From Rohdeia sp044358925 (GTDB lineage Bacteria > Planctomycetota > UBA1135 > GCA-002686595), in contig JBIKNC010000001.1 of assembly GCA_044358925.1 (NCBI GenBank), positions 6,122-70,121 of the forward strand: 64,000 nt of DNA. The letters run 5' to 3'. The notes under the pieces were generated by a model that ran no database searches, was not told where the DNA came from, and saw nothing but the letters and a program-made list of their open reading frames with translations. Shown piece after piece: positions 35,449-43,914 of this stretch (positions within the stretch are counted from its first letter, which is position 1; each line of letters opens with the position of its first letter). Position numbers and translations under genes: made by a program.

Positions 35449-38400
35449 TCAGAACTGCAACAGGAAGCGCACGAAGTCCAGCGACGGAAGCTCTTCGTTG
35501 CCAGTGAGGCCGTTGTTCGCCGTGTCGATGTCGAACGTCACGCGGAACTTGACGAACTCGATCGTCTGCGGCGCCGTGCTGAGCGTCGACATGTTCGTCG
35601 TCCAGTCGACGACCACCGCTCCCGGTTGACCGGCCACACCCGCGGCGAGTCCTTGGAACTCGACGGCGATTCGCGACTCCGCGTCGATGCTGTCGGCCGT
35701 GCCGGCCGTGCGCACACGGTAGAAGCGCGGGATCAGCTCGTACGTCGTGCCACCAGGCGTGAACGCTGTCAGGTCCGGCGCACCCTCGAGGTCGAGTGTG
35801 AGCACGTTCGTCAGCACGTCGAAGGCTGCCGCTGCGACCGTGAACGAACCCGTCGTCACACCCTGCGTCAGTTCGATCTCGAACTGGCGCAGGAGCTGCG
35901 TGTTGCGCAGGTACACGTTGTCGACCGGATCGTTGAACAGCACCGTCGCGTCGAGCACCACGCGCTTGTTGGCGTTGCTCACGCTGTCGACCGTTCCCGT
36001 CAGGATCGCAGTCTCTTCGTTGATCGTGCCGGCCGTCGAGGGAATGAAGCCCGTCGCGATCGGCAGCGTCGAGAAGTCGTACTGGACCTGCGGGAGCACC
36101 GACGCCGGGTTCAGGTTGGCACCGCCGACAGCGATCGGCTTCGTCTCGGCCCGCGACAGCGAACCGAACGTGCGCACGCACAGGAACGGGTTCGGGCGTG
36201 CGACCTGGTTGATGTTCTGAACGAACGGCGCGGGACGCAGCAGGATGTCGTCGCCGATGAGGGTCGAGCTCAGGTGGATCTGGACGATGCCGTGCCCGCC
36301 GTTGCCGCCCCCCGCGAGACCGCTCGCGAACGATCCGTACGCGTTGCCGTTGCCGTTCGCGCCCGGTCCGCCAAGACCACCCTCCGCCTGGAAGATCGGT
36401 GCGATCTGGGTGGTCGGAGCCGACGGATTCACGGCTGCCTGCGTGAAGTCGTAGCGGGTCGCCGATTCCACGATGATCATGCCGCCCGAGCCGCCACCCG
36501 ATCCACCGGCGACACCGCGCGGGTCGGAGGGGCGTTGCTCGCCGCGCGCACCCGTTCCGCCGGCGACCGTCACGCGGCCGTTGCCGATGACGCTGAACAC
36601 ACCGAGGCATTTGATCTCGATCAGGCCGCCGCCGCCGGCACCCGATGCTCCGCGCATGTTGTTGGTCTGCGTGAAGCCGGCCGGGAAGTTGACCTGGCGG
36701 ATCGAGTCACCACCCGCACCTCCTCCGGAGCCGGCCGTCGGCGCCGACAACTCACCCATGATGAGCGTCGTCGGGTTCTGCTGACGGACGCCGAAGAAGT
36801 TGTTCGTCGGCGTCGTGTCGAGGAACAACGAGTCGCCGATCGGACCGCCGAGCGGCGGGCTGATGTTCGTCACACAGCTCCGCGCGCCGGTCGTCGGGTT
36901 GTCGTTCACGATCACCGTGCCTTCGTTGCCCGGCGACGCGTAGGCCAGCGTCAGCGGAGGCACCGCCTGCGGCGAGCCTTGGTTGACGATCGGCGAGTGG
37001 TTCTGTCCCTGGTGGAACTGTGCCGGAGCGACGATGAGCTGACTGTTCGTCACACCGCCGCCGCCGCCGCCCACGCGGCGGTTGACGTCGGACACCGTTC
37101 CGTAGCCGGACTCACCGCCGTCGCCACCGAAGTTCGACAGGTCGTTCGGGCCGAAACCGTCGCCGCCCTTGATGTCGGGCTGCGTGATCACGTTGGACGG
37201 ACTCGCGACGCCACCGTCGCCGCCGCCCAGGTTGCCCGACGCACCGGCGATCGAAGTCGCCGACTGCAGTGAACTCTGGTCCTGTGCGTCGAAGCCCAGA
37301 CCTTGGATGGTTCCGCGCAGGTCGACGAACCCGGTCGCGAAGATGCGTGCCGGATTCGGACCCTCGAAGCGCAGGATCGAACCAGGGTTGAGGACCAGGT
37401 TGCGGCAGTAGATGCGACCGCCGGTCACGACCTGGTTGAAGGTGTTCGCTCCGTTCGGACCACCCGTGATGAAGTCGGCGGCCGTGTTGACCACTTCGAC
37501 TTCGTTGATCGCGAGCACGAAGTCGAAGTCGGCCGGGAAGTTCGGGTCCGGACTGGTCTCGAACGCCAGCTTGGCCTCCAGACGGCCACCGCTCCAATCG
37601 GCGCGCGGCAGGGCGGAGAGCGACGTCGTGTCGAAGCGCGAGGTGTCGTCGAACGACTCGAGCAGTTCGTCCGCAACGGCCTGCGGATTGAACGAAGGAT
37701 CGATCTGCACGGCCGTGCGGAAGCTCGAGAACTGATTCAGGGCCAGAGCGTTCTGGTCACCGATCAAGTCCTGGAAGGCCGCCGCCACTTCGACGCGCAG
37801 CTGCACGTCCGGCGGCAGGATGCCGACCGGATCGAGGCGCACTTGGGCGCCCGTGGTCGTGCAGTTCTTGATGAGCGTCGGCGACGTGGGCAGGTTCACC
37901 CACGTCAGCGTGAGCGGGTCGAGGAACTGGAGGCGCAGACGGTCCGAACTCACGTTGACCAACGACGGGTTGACCGCCTGGTCGAACTCGAGGAACACGG
38001 ACAGGCGTTGGTCTCCGCCGGAGAACAGGTTCACCGGCAGGCCGTCGATCTCGATCGGCTCGAGCTGAGAATCGAGTTCGAATTCGGTGTCCACCGGCGT
38101 CGTGTCGCCGACGCGGATGAAGCTCGCCACCGCTTCCGGTGCGCTCGTCGTCGTGAGGACCAGGACCTGCGGCGGTCCGGCCTTCGTGTCGAAGAACAGC
38201 TCGGAGGAGGTCGTGCTCGCCGGCGTGGTGAAGCTGCGCTGTTGGGAGGTCGCCAACGTGCGCCCGGTCGAGTCCTGAACAGCGATACCGCCCGCGTCCT
38301 GACCGACGATGACGACCGTGTAGGCCGTCGCGAGATCGAGGCCGGCGTCGGAGAAGTCGGAGGACGTCGGGCAGCGCGGCTGGAACACGACCGTCGTCGG

Positions 38401-38760
38401 ATCGGGGGAGCCGTTCCCGAGCACCTTGGCCGAGAACTCACCGAGCGCCTGCTGGCCGCCCACCGTTCGGATCTGGATCGAGCTCGAGTTGATGCTCGCG
38501 AAGTCCACCGGGCTGCTGAAAACGAACTCGATCGGTCGGTTCAACTTCCAAGCGTTCTGGACGCCCGGAAGCATGCCGCCGACGGTCAAGAGTTCGAAGT
38601 TGCCGCCGGTGACCCCGCTCGAGGAGCTGCCTCCTCCACCGCCACACGAACTCGCGAGTGCCGCGAGGACGAGCGCCGTGCCTTGGAAACCGCGCCGCGC
38701 GACCTGGCCGACGAGGCCCGTGGTGCCGTGCTGCAAGCGTGCGTTGTCGACGTTCTTCAT
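35449..38760 (-). CDS. Giant secreted lipoprotein with Ig-like and Gly-rich beta-helix-like region (paralogue C)
   Basis: The 1103-residue product has a basic n-region, hydrophobic stretch and lipobox-like ALASSCGGGGG (Cys39). Residues ~55-330 contain Big_5-like Ig domains (EFVFSSPVDFASIN; RLSVFLEFDQAVNPSLV). A LLESFDD segment near 365 starts the shared central module, with INEVEVVNTAADF and ILRFEGPNPARIFATGFVDLRG resembling VLTFEGDVSPRVFVRGEM in paralogue A. Residues ~500-850 are rich in GGxGGGxGG separated by strands such as MIIVESATRYDF and LIEIKCLGVFSV. The end (IEFVKFRVTFD...LPSLDFVRFLLQF) is the shared terminal module. It lies 28 bases downstream of gene D and may be co-transcribed with it. 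Likely surface-exposed; role unknown. Confidence 0.82.
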   Translation of the reverse strand: MKNVDNARLQHGTTGLVGQVARRGFQGTALVLAALASSCGGGGGSSSSGVTGGNFELLTVGGMLPGVQNAWKLNRPIEFVFSSPVDFASINSSSIQIRTVGGQQALGEFSAKVLGNGSPDPTTVVFQPRCPTSSDFSDAGLDLATAYTVVIVGQDAGGIAVQDSTGRTLATSQQRSFTTPASTTSSELFFDTKAGPPQVLVLTTTSAPEAVASFIRVGDTTPVDTEFELDSQLEPIEIDGLPVNLFSGGDQRLSVFLEFDQAVNPSLVNVSSDRLRLQFLDPLTLTWVNLPTSPTLIKNCTTTGAQVRLDPVGILPPDVQLRVEVAAAFQDLIGDQNALALNQFSSFRTAVQIDPSFNPQAVADELLESFDDTSRFDTTSLSALPRADWSGGRLEAKLAFETSPDPNFPADFDFVLAINEVEVVNTAADFITGGPNGANTFNQVVTGGRIYCRNLVLNPGSILRFEGPNPARIFATGFVDLRGTIQGLGFDAQDQSSLQSATSIAGASGNLGGGDGGVASPSNVITQPDIKGGDGFGPNDLSNFGGDGGESGYGTVSDVNRRVGGGGGGVTNSQLIVAPAQFHQGQNHSPIVNQGSPQAVPPLTLAYASPGNEGTVIVNDNPTTGARSCVTNISPPLGGPIGDSLFLDTTPTNNFFGVRQQNPTTLIMGELSAPTAGSGGGAGGDSIRQVNFPAGFTQTNNMRGASGAGGGGLIEIKCLGVFSVIGNGRVTVAGGTGARGEQRPSDPRGVAGGSGGGSGGMIIVESATRYDFTQAAVNPSAPTTQIAPIFQAEGGLGGPGANGNGNAYGSFASGLAGGGNGGHGIVQIHLSSTLIGDDILLRPAPFVQNINQVARPNPFLCVRTFGSLSRAETKPIAVGGANLNPASVLPQVQYDFSTLPIATGFIPSTAGTINEETAILTGTVDSVSNANKRVVLDATVLFNDPVDNVYLRNTQLLRQFEIELTQGVTTGSFTVAAAAFDVLTNVLTLDLEGAPDLTAFTPGGTTYELIPRFYRVRTAGTADSIDAESRIAVEFQGLAAGVAGQPGAVVVDWTTNMSTLSTAPQTIEFVKFRVTFDIDTANNGLTGNEELPSLDFVRFLLQF

Positions 38761-38788
38761 GTTGATCGAGGGTCCTGTGTCGAGCGAA

Positions 38789-41700
38789 TCAGTACGTGAA
38801 CGCCACGCCGATCGACGAGAGCGTCGGCGACAGGCCCGAGTCGGTGTTGTTGAGGAACGTGATGCGGTGCTGGACGTAGCGGATACCAGAGAGCTGGTTG
38901 ATGGACGAGCGCCAACCCGGGGCCGTGGGAGCCGTGAAGACGAAGTCCGTGTTCATGAAGGCCGTCGGCTGCGAAGCGAGCAGCGGCGGCGCACCCGTGC
39001 ACGTCGTGAGACCGTTGGTCGCCACGGGAGCGTGCTCGCCGTACACGTCGAGGAACGACGCGTCGAGGATCTGGTTGCCCGGACCCGGCGGAGCGGTCGC
39101 GATGACGGTGTCGTGGCCGCGGAACGCCAGGTTGACCTGGGTGCCCAGCGGCTGTGACACCGAGGACGGCTCGACCACGACCGTCGTGTAGATCGGATCG
39201 GGCTGAGCGTTCGCGTCGATGGCCGTCGAGAAGGCGCGGCTGATTCGGACGACGAAGTCGACCTGACCGAAGTACACCGTGTTGTCGAGACCGGCGGTGA
39301 TGGCGCCCAGGGGCGGCAGACCCGGACCCGTGAGTCCTTGGAAACCACCGGTCGGTGACGTCTGGAGATCGGGGTTCTTCACGACGGCGGCGCCGGACGT
39401 GTTGTAGCCGCCGGTGGAGAACGCGCGGTGCGACGGGTCCTTCGACGAACCGTTGGAGATGACGATGTCGAAGTTGATGAGCGCGAGCGTCTCGGTCGGA
39501 TAGGTGCGGTGTTCGATCAACAGCGGGAGGGCCGCCGTCGGCAGACCGTTGTCACCGCCACCGCCCCACACGGAGCCGAAGCAGGCCGGGAAGCCGACGA
39601 TCTGCACTTCCTGTTCGGAGGGCACACCCGGTCCGATCGTCGAGCCGTTGGGCGCGAGCTGACCGCGGGTGGTGATCGAAGTGTTGCGCCAAGTGAAGAG
39701 CTCGCGCTCCTCGGGATCCAGACCCTTGTTCATCGGCAGGCGCAGGAGCGGCGTCCCCGAGTCCGCGGTTGCGAGTTCGGTCGTCGCGACGACGAAGCCG
39801 AGTTCGCGCGCGTGCATGGGCTGCGGCTGCTGATCCGGAACCTGGAGGTACGTGTCCGCGAACGACGAACCGCTGGCGAAGCCGGAGTTCGCGTAGTCGG
39901 GGTAGAACGAGAGCTGGTTCAGGAACTCGTCCGGACTGCGGCGTGAGTGCGCCATGCCGACCGAGTACTCGGGGTAGAAGGCCGCGACGATCTGCCCGCC
40001 CACCGGACTCAGGTACGCGAACTCGACGTCGAGGTCGACGAACGTGCCGTCCTGGCGCGAGACGTCGAGGCCCATGTCCGAGTAGCGCCACAAGTGGTGC
40101 AAACGACTGCCGAGGTTCGACAGCGGCGTTTGCACTCCGGGCACGGCCGGCGTTTGCATCACCGCGACCATCGGCTGGCTCTGGTCGACGAAGCGCGCGA
40201 AGCGGCTGACCGGACGCGGGCGGATGATGCCCTCGTCGGGCAGTTGGATGACCTGGCCGCGCAGTTCGCCGATGGCGTCGCCGGTTTCGTCGAGGTTGGC
40301 GCCCGAGAAGCGGAACACGTAACCGCCGTTGCGGAAGGTCGGCGTGCTGGCGACGGTGAAGCTGACGGTGGGCAGCACGCTGTCGAGCAGGTTGCCCGCG
40401 AGGTCGCGCAATCCGCCGTTCGTCTCGTCGGAGACGATCGTCAGGAAGTAGTCGAGCACGTTCGCGTCACCGGCGTACGGCCCCGTGTTCGCGAACGGCA
40501 GCACCGGTTGGAAGCGCGCTTCGCGCAGGTCGGGGGAGAAGGCGATCGAGCCCACGACGTTCTGATAGAAGGTCTGGGCCGCGTTCCGACTGATGCGGAA
40601 GGTGTCGAACGCCCCGAAGCTCTCGGGGTCCATCGCCTCCGAGAACGTGATCGCGACTTGCGCGGCATTCGGAACGTTCGTCGCGGGAGCGGTGCCGGCC
40701 GACGGCGCGAAGTTGAGGAAACACGGCGCGACGCCGAGGCCGGCGTACTCCGGGCGCCACGGGTAGCGGTAGAGCGCGTTGCCCGCGATGTCTTCCGGTG
40801 CGATCGGGTCGCGGTCGCGCGGCGCCGAGACGAGCAGCGAAGTCACCGTACCGCCCGCTTGGGTCGCGGACTCGAGGACCTCGAGCAACAGCGTGTTGGA
40901 GACCTGGACGATGTGCCCGGCCAGAGCGTCCACCGCGCAGCCGATGGTGATGTACGCGAAGTCGATCTCGAACTCGTAGCCGAAGTCCGGTTCGCTCGGT
41001 TCGTCGGCGTTGATCGGGCGCGTGATGTTCGCGAGCGGGATGAAGATGCTCTGCCCGCCGAGCACGGCCGGTGCCACGGTGTCGATCAGGAAACCGTTGT
41101 TCGGCTCGCTGCTCGTTCCCGTGCGCATGGCGCGAACGACGTCGGCCGTCGGATTCGTTTCGAAGGGCTCGTTGCCCACGGTCGCCAGCCGGCGACCGTC
41201 GAGGTTCGTCAAGAGTCGGAACTGACCGTTCGAGGGCGATTGGAGCGTCGGGATGAAGATCGCGACGTTCGCGAGGAACTGAGAGTTCGACAGCGGGAGA
41301 CCGAGGCTGTTGAGCGGCAGCGAATCGTTCTCGGTGAGCTCGGTCTGGTTGACCGTCATGTCGACGATCATGCGCGTGCTGTGGAACTCGCCCGTCACCG
41401 GATCGAGCCCGCCGAAGTTCGGATCCGCGAAGATGCGTGCGTCGAACGGAATGACCGGCGGGTTGCCCGTGAGCACCTTGACCGTGTCGCCGTTGACGAT
41501 GGTCTCTTCGTCGATCAAGTCGTCGAACTGCACGACGATCGCGCAGTTGCGGGCGATGCGCGTGAGCGTTCCGATCGCTTCGGTGTCGCGGAACTCGATG
41601 TCGGTGACGGTCGCGGACGCTTCCTCCAGCAGGAAGTCGAACGCGTCCTTGATCTGCACGCCGTTCGCGTCGGCGTCGATCTCGTTCTGCGCGAGGATCG

Positions 41701-42187
41701 TGAGGCGCACCTCACCGGTGACGACGTTCGAGTCGACCTCCCACTTGCTGAGCTCCGAGACGACGTCCTCGCCGATGACGTAGTCGGGGTAGACGAGCCT
41801 CGAGTCACCCGACGGCGCCCTGTCGTAGACGTCGACGAGCCGCCCCCAGTACATCGACGAGATCACGACGTCCAGCTCCCGGCCCCCACCGTGCGGATCG
41901 ACGATGTACTGATCGCCGTTGTACGGCGTGGCGGTCGGCGACTTGCCGTTCGACGTGCTGACCTGGCCCTGGGCCTGGTCGAGGAAGATGATCGGCTTGG
42001 CGCCGCGGCCCCCGCAGGAGACCAGAAGACCCGCGGACATCAGCGCGAGCGCGCTGCCCGTGCGGCCCAGCGCGGATCGGCCCAGCACGATCCGGCTCTG
42101 GCTGGACCGGCTCGATCGACGTGCGCTCGCGGAAGCGAGCTGGCCTTCGGTGGACGACCTCGAAGTGAACGGCGAGAAGTACGTCAT
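38789..42187 (-). CDS. Giant secreted lipoprotein with Ig-like domains (paralogue D)
   Basis: From the ATG at 42187 this is 1132 residues. The lipobox LLVSC (Cys58) lies far in, so a GTG at 42088, giving a 25-residue signal, is an equally good start. The N-terminal half is beta-rich with several acidic Big_5-like units; the clearest is near residues 495-610 (VAITFSEAMDPESFGAFDTF ... LRDLAGNLLDSVLP). Later parts have repeated aromatic strands such as FRNGGYVFRFSGANLDETGD. The C-terminus (IRYVQHRITFLNN...LSSIGVAFTY) is the shared terminal module. The Gly-rich stretches of A and C are absent. It is the first gene of the D-C pair; upstream is a 319-base gap. Confidence 0.78.
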   Translation of the reverse strand: MTYFSPFTSRSSTEGQLASASARRSSRSSQSRIVLGRSALGRTGSALALMSAGLLVSCGGRGAKPIIFLDQAQGQVSTSNGKSPTATPYNGDQYIVDPHGGGRELDVVISSMYWGRLVDVYDRAPSGDSRLVYPDYVIGEDVVSELSKWEVDSNVVTGEVRLTILAQNEIDADANGVQIKDAFDFLLEEASATVTDIEFRDTEAIGTLTRIARNCAIVVQFDDLIDEETIVNGDTVKVLTGNPPVIPFDARIFADPNFGGLDPVTGEFHSTRMIVDMTVNQTELTENDSLPLNSLGLPLSNSQFLANVAIFIPTLQSPSNGQFRLLTNLDGRRLATVGNEPFETNPTADVVRAMRTGTSSEPNNGFLIDTVAPAVLGGQSIFIPLANITRPINADEPSEPDFGYEFEIDFAYITIGCAVDALAGHIVQVSNTLLLEVLESATQAGGTVTSLLVSAPRDRDPIAPEDIAGNALYRYPWRPEYAGLGVAPCFLNFAPSAGTAPATNVPNAAQVAITFSEAMDPESFGAFDTFRISRNAAQTFYQNVVGSIAFSPDLREARFQPVLPFANTGPYAGDANVLDYFLTIVSDETNGGLRDLAGNLLDSVLPTVSFTVASTPTFRNGGYVFRFSGANLDETGDAIGELRGQVIQLPDEGIIRPRPVSRFARFVDQSQPMVAVMQTPAVPGVQTPLSNLGSRLHHLWRYSDMGLDVSRQDGTFVDLDVEFAYLSPVGGQIVAAFYPEYSVGMAHSRRSPDEFLNQLSFYPDYANSGFASGSSFADTYLQVPDQQPQPMHARELGFVVATTELATADSGTPLLRLPMNKGLDPEERELFTWRNTSITTRGQLAPNGSTIGPGVPSEQEVQIVGFPACFGSVWGGGGDNGLPTAALPLLIEHRTYPTETLALINFDIVISNGSSKDPSHRAFSTGGYNTSGAAVVKNPDLQTSPTGGFQGLTGPGLPPLGAITAGLDNTVYFGQVDFVVRISRAFSTAIDANAQPDPIYTTVVVEPSSVSQPLGTQVNLAFRGHDTVIATAPPGPGNQILDASFLDVYGEHAPVATNGLTTCTGAPPLLASQPTAFMNTDFVFTAPTAPGWRSSINQLSGIRYVQHRITFLNNTDSGLSPTLSSIGVAFTY

Positions 42188-42506
42188 GGCGCTCCGCGAA
42201 GGCGGCGGCCGGCGCCTCGATGGAGGTGCCGCGGCCGACGCCGGTCGGGATGGGGTGGCCCGGGAAGCCGTCGAAGGCGCCCGGGGTGGGGAAGGAGGTC
42301 GAGTGACCGCGTCGAAGCGGCCGCCCTGGGTTGGGGCGCCCATTCTTCGAAGCGATGCCGAAGGGGTCAAGAACGCGGGTCGACGCGTGCTGACTCCCCG
42401 AGGCCGGTGGCGGCAACAAGAAGCGTACCGCCGGCTCCCTGTGCGCTCCTCCCCCCGCACGCGGGCTGCACGGATTTTCGCTGTGCGCTTTCGCGCAGGA
42501 GGCGCG
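42188..42506. other. Intergenic region between the pyrB-like gene and lipoprotein D
   Basis: These 319 bases follow the aspartate carbamoyltransferase stop and precede the lipoprotein start on the same strand. No clear hairpin or small gene was seen. A promoter for the lipoprotein pair probably lies here. Confidence 0.45.
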
Positions 42507-43856
42507 TCAGGAGCGTGCGAAGCCTCGCTCCAGTGCCTCGCGTTCGTCGGCGACGAAGACCAGGTCGTCGATCGGAATCGCGCCGGCCCGCGGGTCGGCG
42601 CGCGGGAACCACTGACGGTCGCGGCGGCTGGCCACGAAGGCCGCGGTCAGTTCGTGGTTGCAGTAGGCGCAGGCCGCGCGCAGAGGATGGCGGGAGCGCA
42701 GTCGGAAGGCCGGCGGGACGTGGCGCGTCTCGGTGTGCGAGATGCAGCTGTCGTTCGGGCACGGGCTCTTGCCGGCCGGCAGGTCGTGGAAGTCGGCGGC
42801 CACGGCCGGGCGTGCGCCGGGGATCGGAACGGTGCCGAGCAGGTGCCCGAGGATCGCCATGCGGATCGGCACGCCGCGCGCCGCCTGTTTGAAGTAGACA
42901 CCGCGCGGATCGTTGTCCATCGACGAGTCGAGCTCGTCGCGGCGCGGCAGCGGGTGCATCACGAGCGCGTCGCGCAACGGCTCGAGCGCCATCGTCTCCG
43001 CCCCCACGCGCATGTAGCGATCCGAGTTCTCGCCGTGGTGGCGTTCGGTCTGCGCGCGCGTCATGTAGAGCGCGTCGACACGCCGCACTTCGAGGCTCGA
43101 CAGCTCGGTGAAGAGGCTCAACTGGTGCGGCTTGTGCGGCGTCAGGTAGAGCGCGTCCGACTCGAGCGCGAGGTCGCCGAGTTGCCGCGCGTCCGCGCGC
43201 ACGGGTTCGGCTCCGAACTCCTCGTGCAAGCGGCGCAGCACGTAGTCCGGCAACTCGAGGCCCGGGTGCGGCACACACACGATGTTCGCGCGGAAGCGTG
43301 CGAGCGCGTAGATGAACGAGTGGATCGTGCGGCTGTAACGCAGGTCGCCCGCGAGCACCACGTCGAGGCCTTCGAGTCGGCCGCGTTCGATCCACAGCGT
43401 GTACAGGTCGCACAGCGTCTGCGTCGGGTGTTCGTGGCTGCCGTCGCCCGCGTTGACGACGGGCACCGTCGAGTAGCGCGACGCGAGACGTGCGGCGCCT
43501 TCGCTCGGATGGCGCAGCACAATCAGGTCCGCGTAGCCCGAGACGACGCGCACCGTGTCGGCGAGCGACTCGCCCTTCTGCGCACTCGAGCTCTTCATCT
43601 CGGCCGCGGTGAGCACTCCCCCGCCGAGGCGCAGCATCGCGGACTCGAACGACAGGCGCGTGCGCGTCGAGGCCTCGTAGAACAGGCTCGCGCTGATGCG
43701 TCCGGGGCAGAGCGCTGCGTGCGCGCGCAGGTCCTGGCCGAACTCGCGCGCGCGTTCGAAGAGCGCGAGGATCTCGTCGGTCGCGAGGTCGTCGATCGAG
43801 ACGAGGTGGCGGATGACGGGCGACGTGTTCGAGGACGCGGGCGCGGATGCGTTCAC
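42507..43856 (-). CDS. pyrB: Aspartate carbamoyltransferase with fused PyrI-type zinc domain
   Basis: The first ~340 residues of this 449-residue enzyme are an ATCase catalytic chain. It has the carbamoyl-phosphate motif STRTRLSFESA (63 on), RHPSEGAARL, GDGSHEHPTQTLCD and the HPLPRRDELDSSMD segment. It condenses carbamoyl phosphate and aspartate in pyrimidine synthesis. C-terminal to this is a domain with four cysteines at ~366, 371, 396 and 399 (CPNDSCISHTE ... CAYCNHEL), closely matching the zinc-binding half of E. coli PyrI. The N-terminal nucleotide-binding (allosteric) half of PyrI is absent. No pyrI gene is seen. The start is GTG. It is last in a coaX-mnmE-like-pyrB run with a 58-base gap before it. 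Confidence 0.93.
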   Translation of the reverse strand: MNASAPASSNTSPVIRHLVSIDDLATDEILALFERAREFGQDLRAHAALCPGRISASLFYEASTRTRLSFESAMLRLGGGVLTAAEMKSSSAQKGESLADTVRVVSGYADLIVLRHPSEGAARLASRYSTVPVVNAGDGSHEHPTQTLCDLYTLWIERGRLEGLDVVLAGDLRYSRTIHSFIYALARFRANIVCVPHPGLELPDYVLRRLHEEFGAEPVRADARQLGDLALESDALYLTPHKPHQLSLFTELSSLEVRRVDALYMTRAQTERHHGENSDRYMRVGAETMALEPLRDALVMHPLPRRDELDSSMDNDPRGVYFKQAARGVPIRMAILGHLLGTVPIPGARPAVAADFHDLPAGKSPCPNDSCISHTETRHVPPAFRLRSRHPLRAACAYCNHELTAAFVASRRDRQWFPRADPRAGAIPIDDLVFVADEREALERGFARS

Positions 43857-43914
43857 GAGCGCAGAGGTTCGCACAGCGCACCCCGTGACGGGAAGTGTCG
43901 GAGCGCTCGAACGG

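Noticed and set aside
32980..37272. A 1430-codon plus-strand open frame across prepilin peptidase and two lipoprotein genes
   Set aside because: It runs antisense through three genes with clear homology or signal peptides, and its translation is Arg/Asp/Val/Ala-rich with no domain. It is the mirror of high-GC codon bias.
39947..42892. A 981-codon plus-strand frame opposite lipoprotein D and pyrB
   Set aside because: It crosses a clear ATCase gene antisense and a lipoprotein gene; no recognisable domain.
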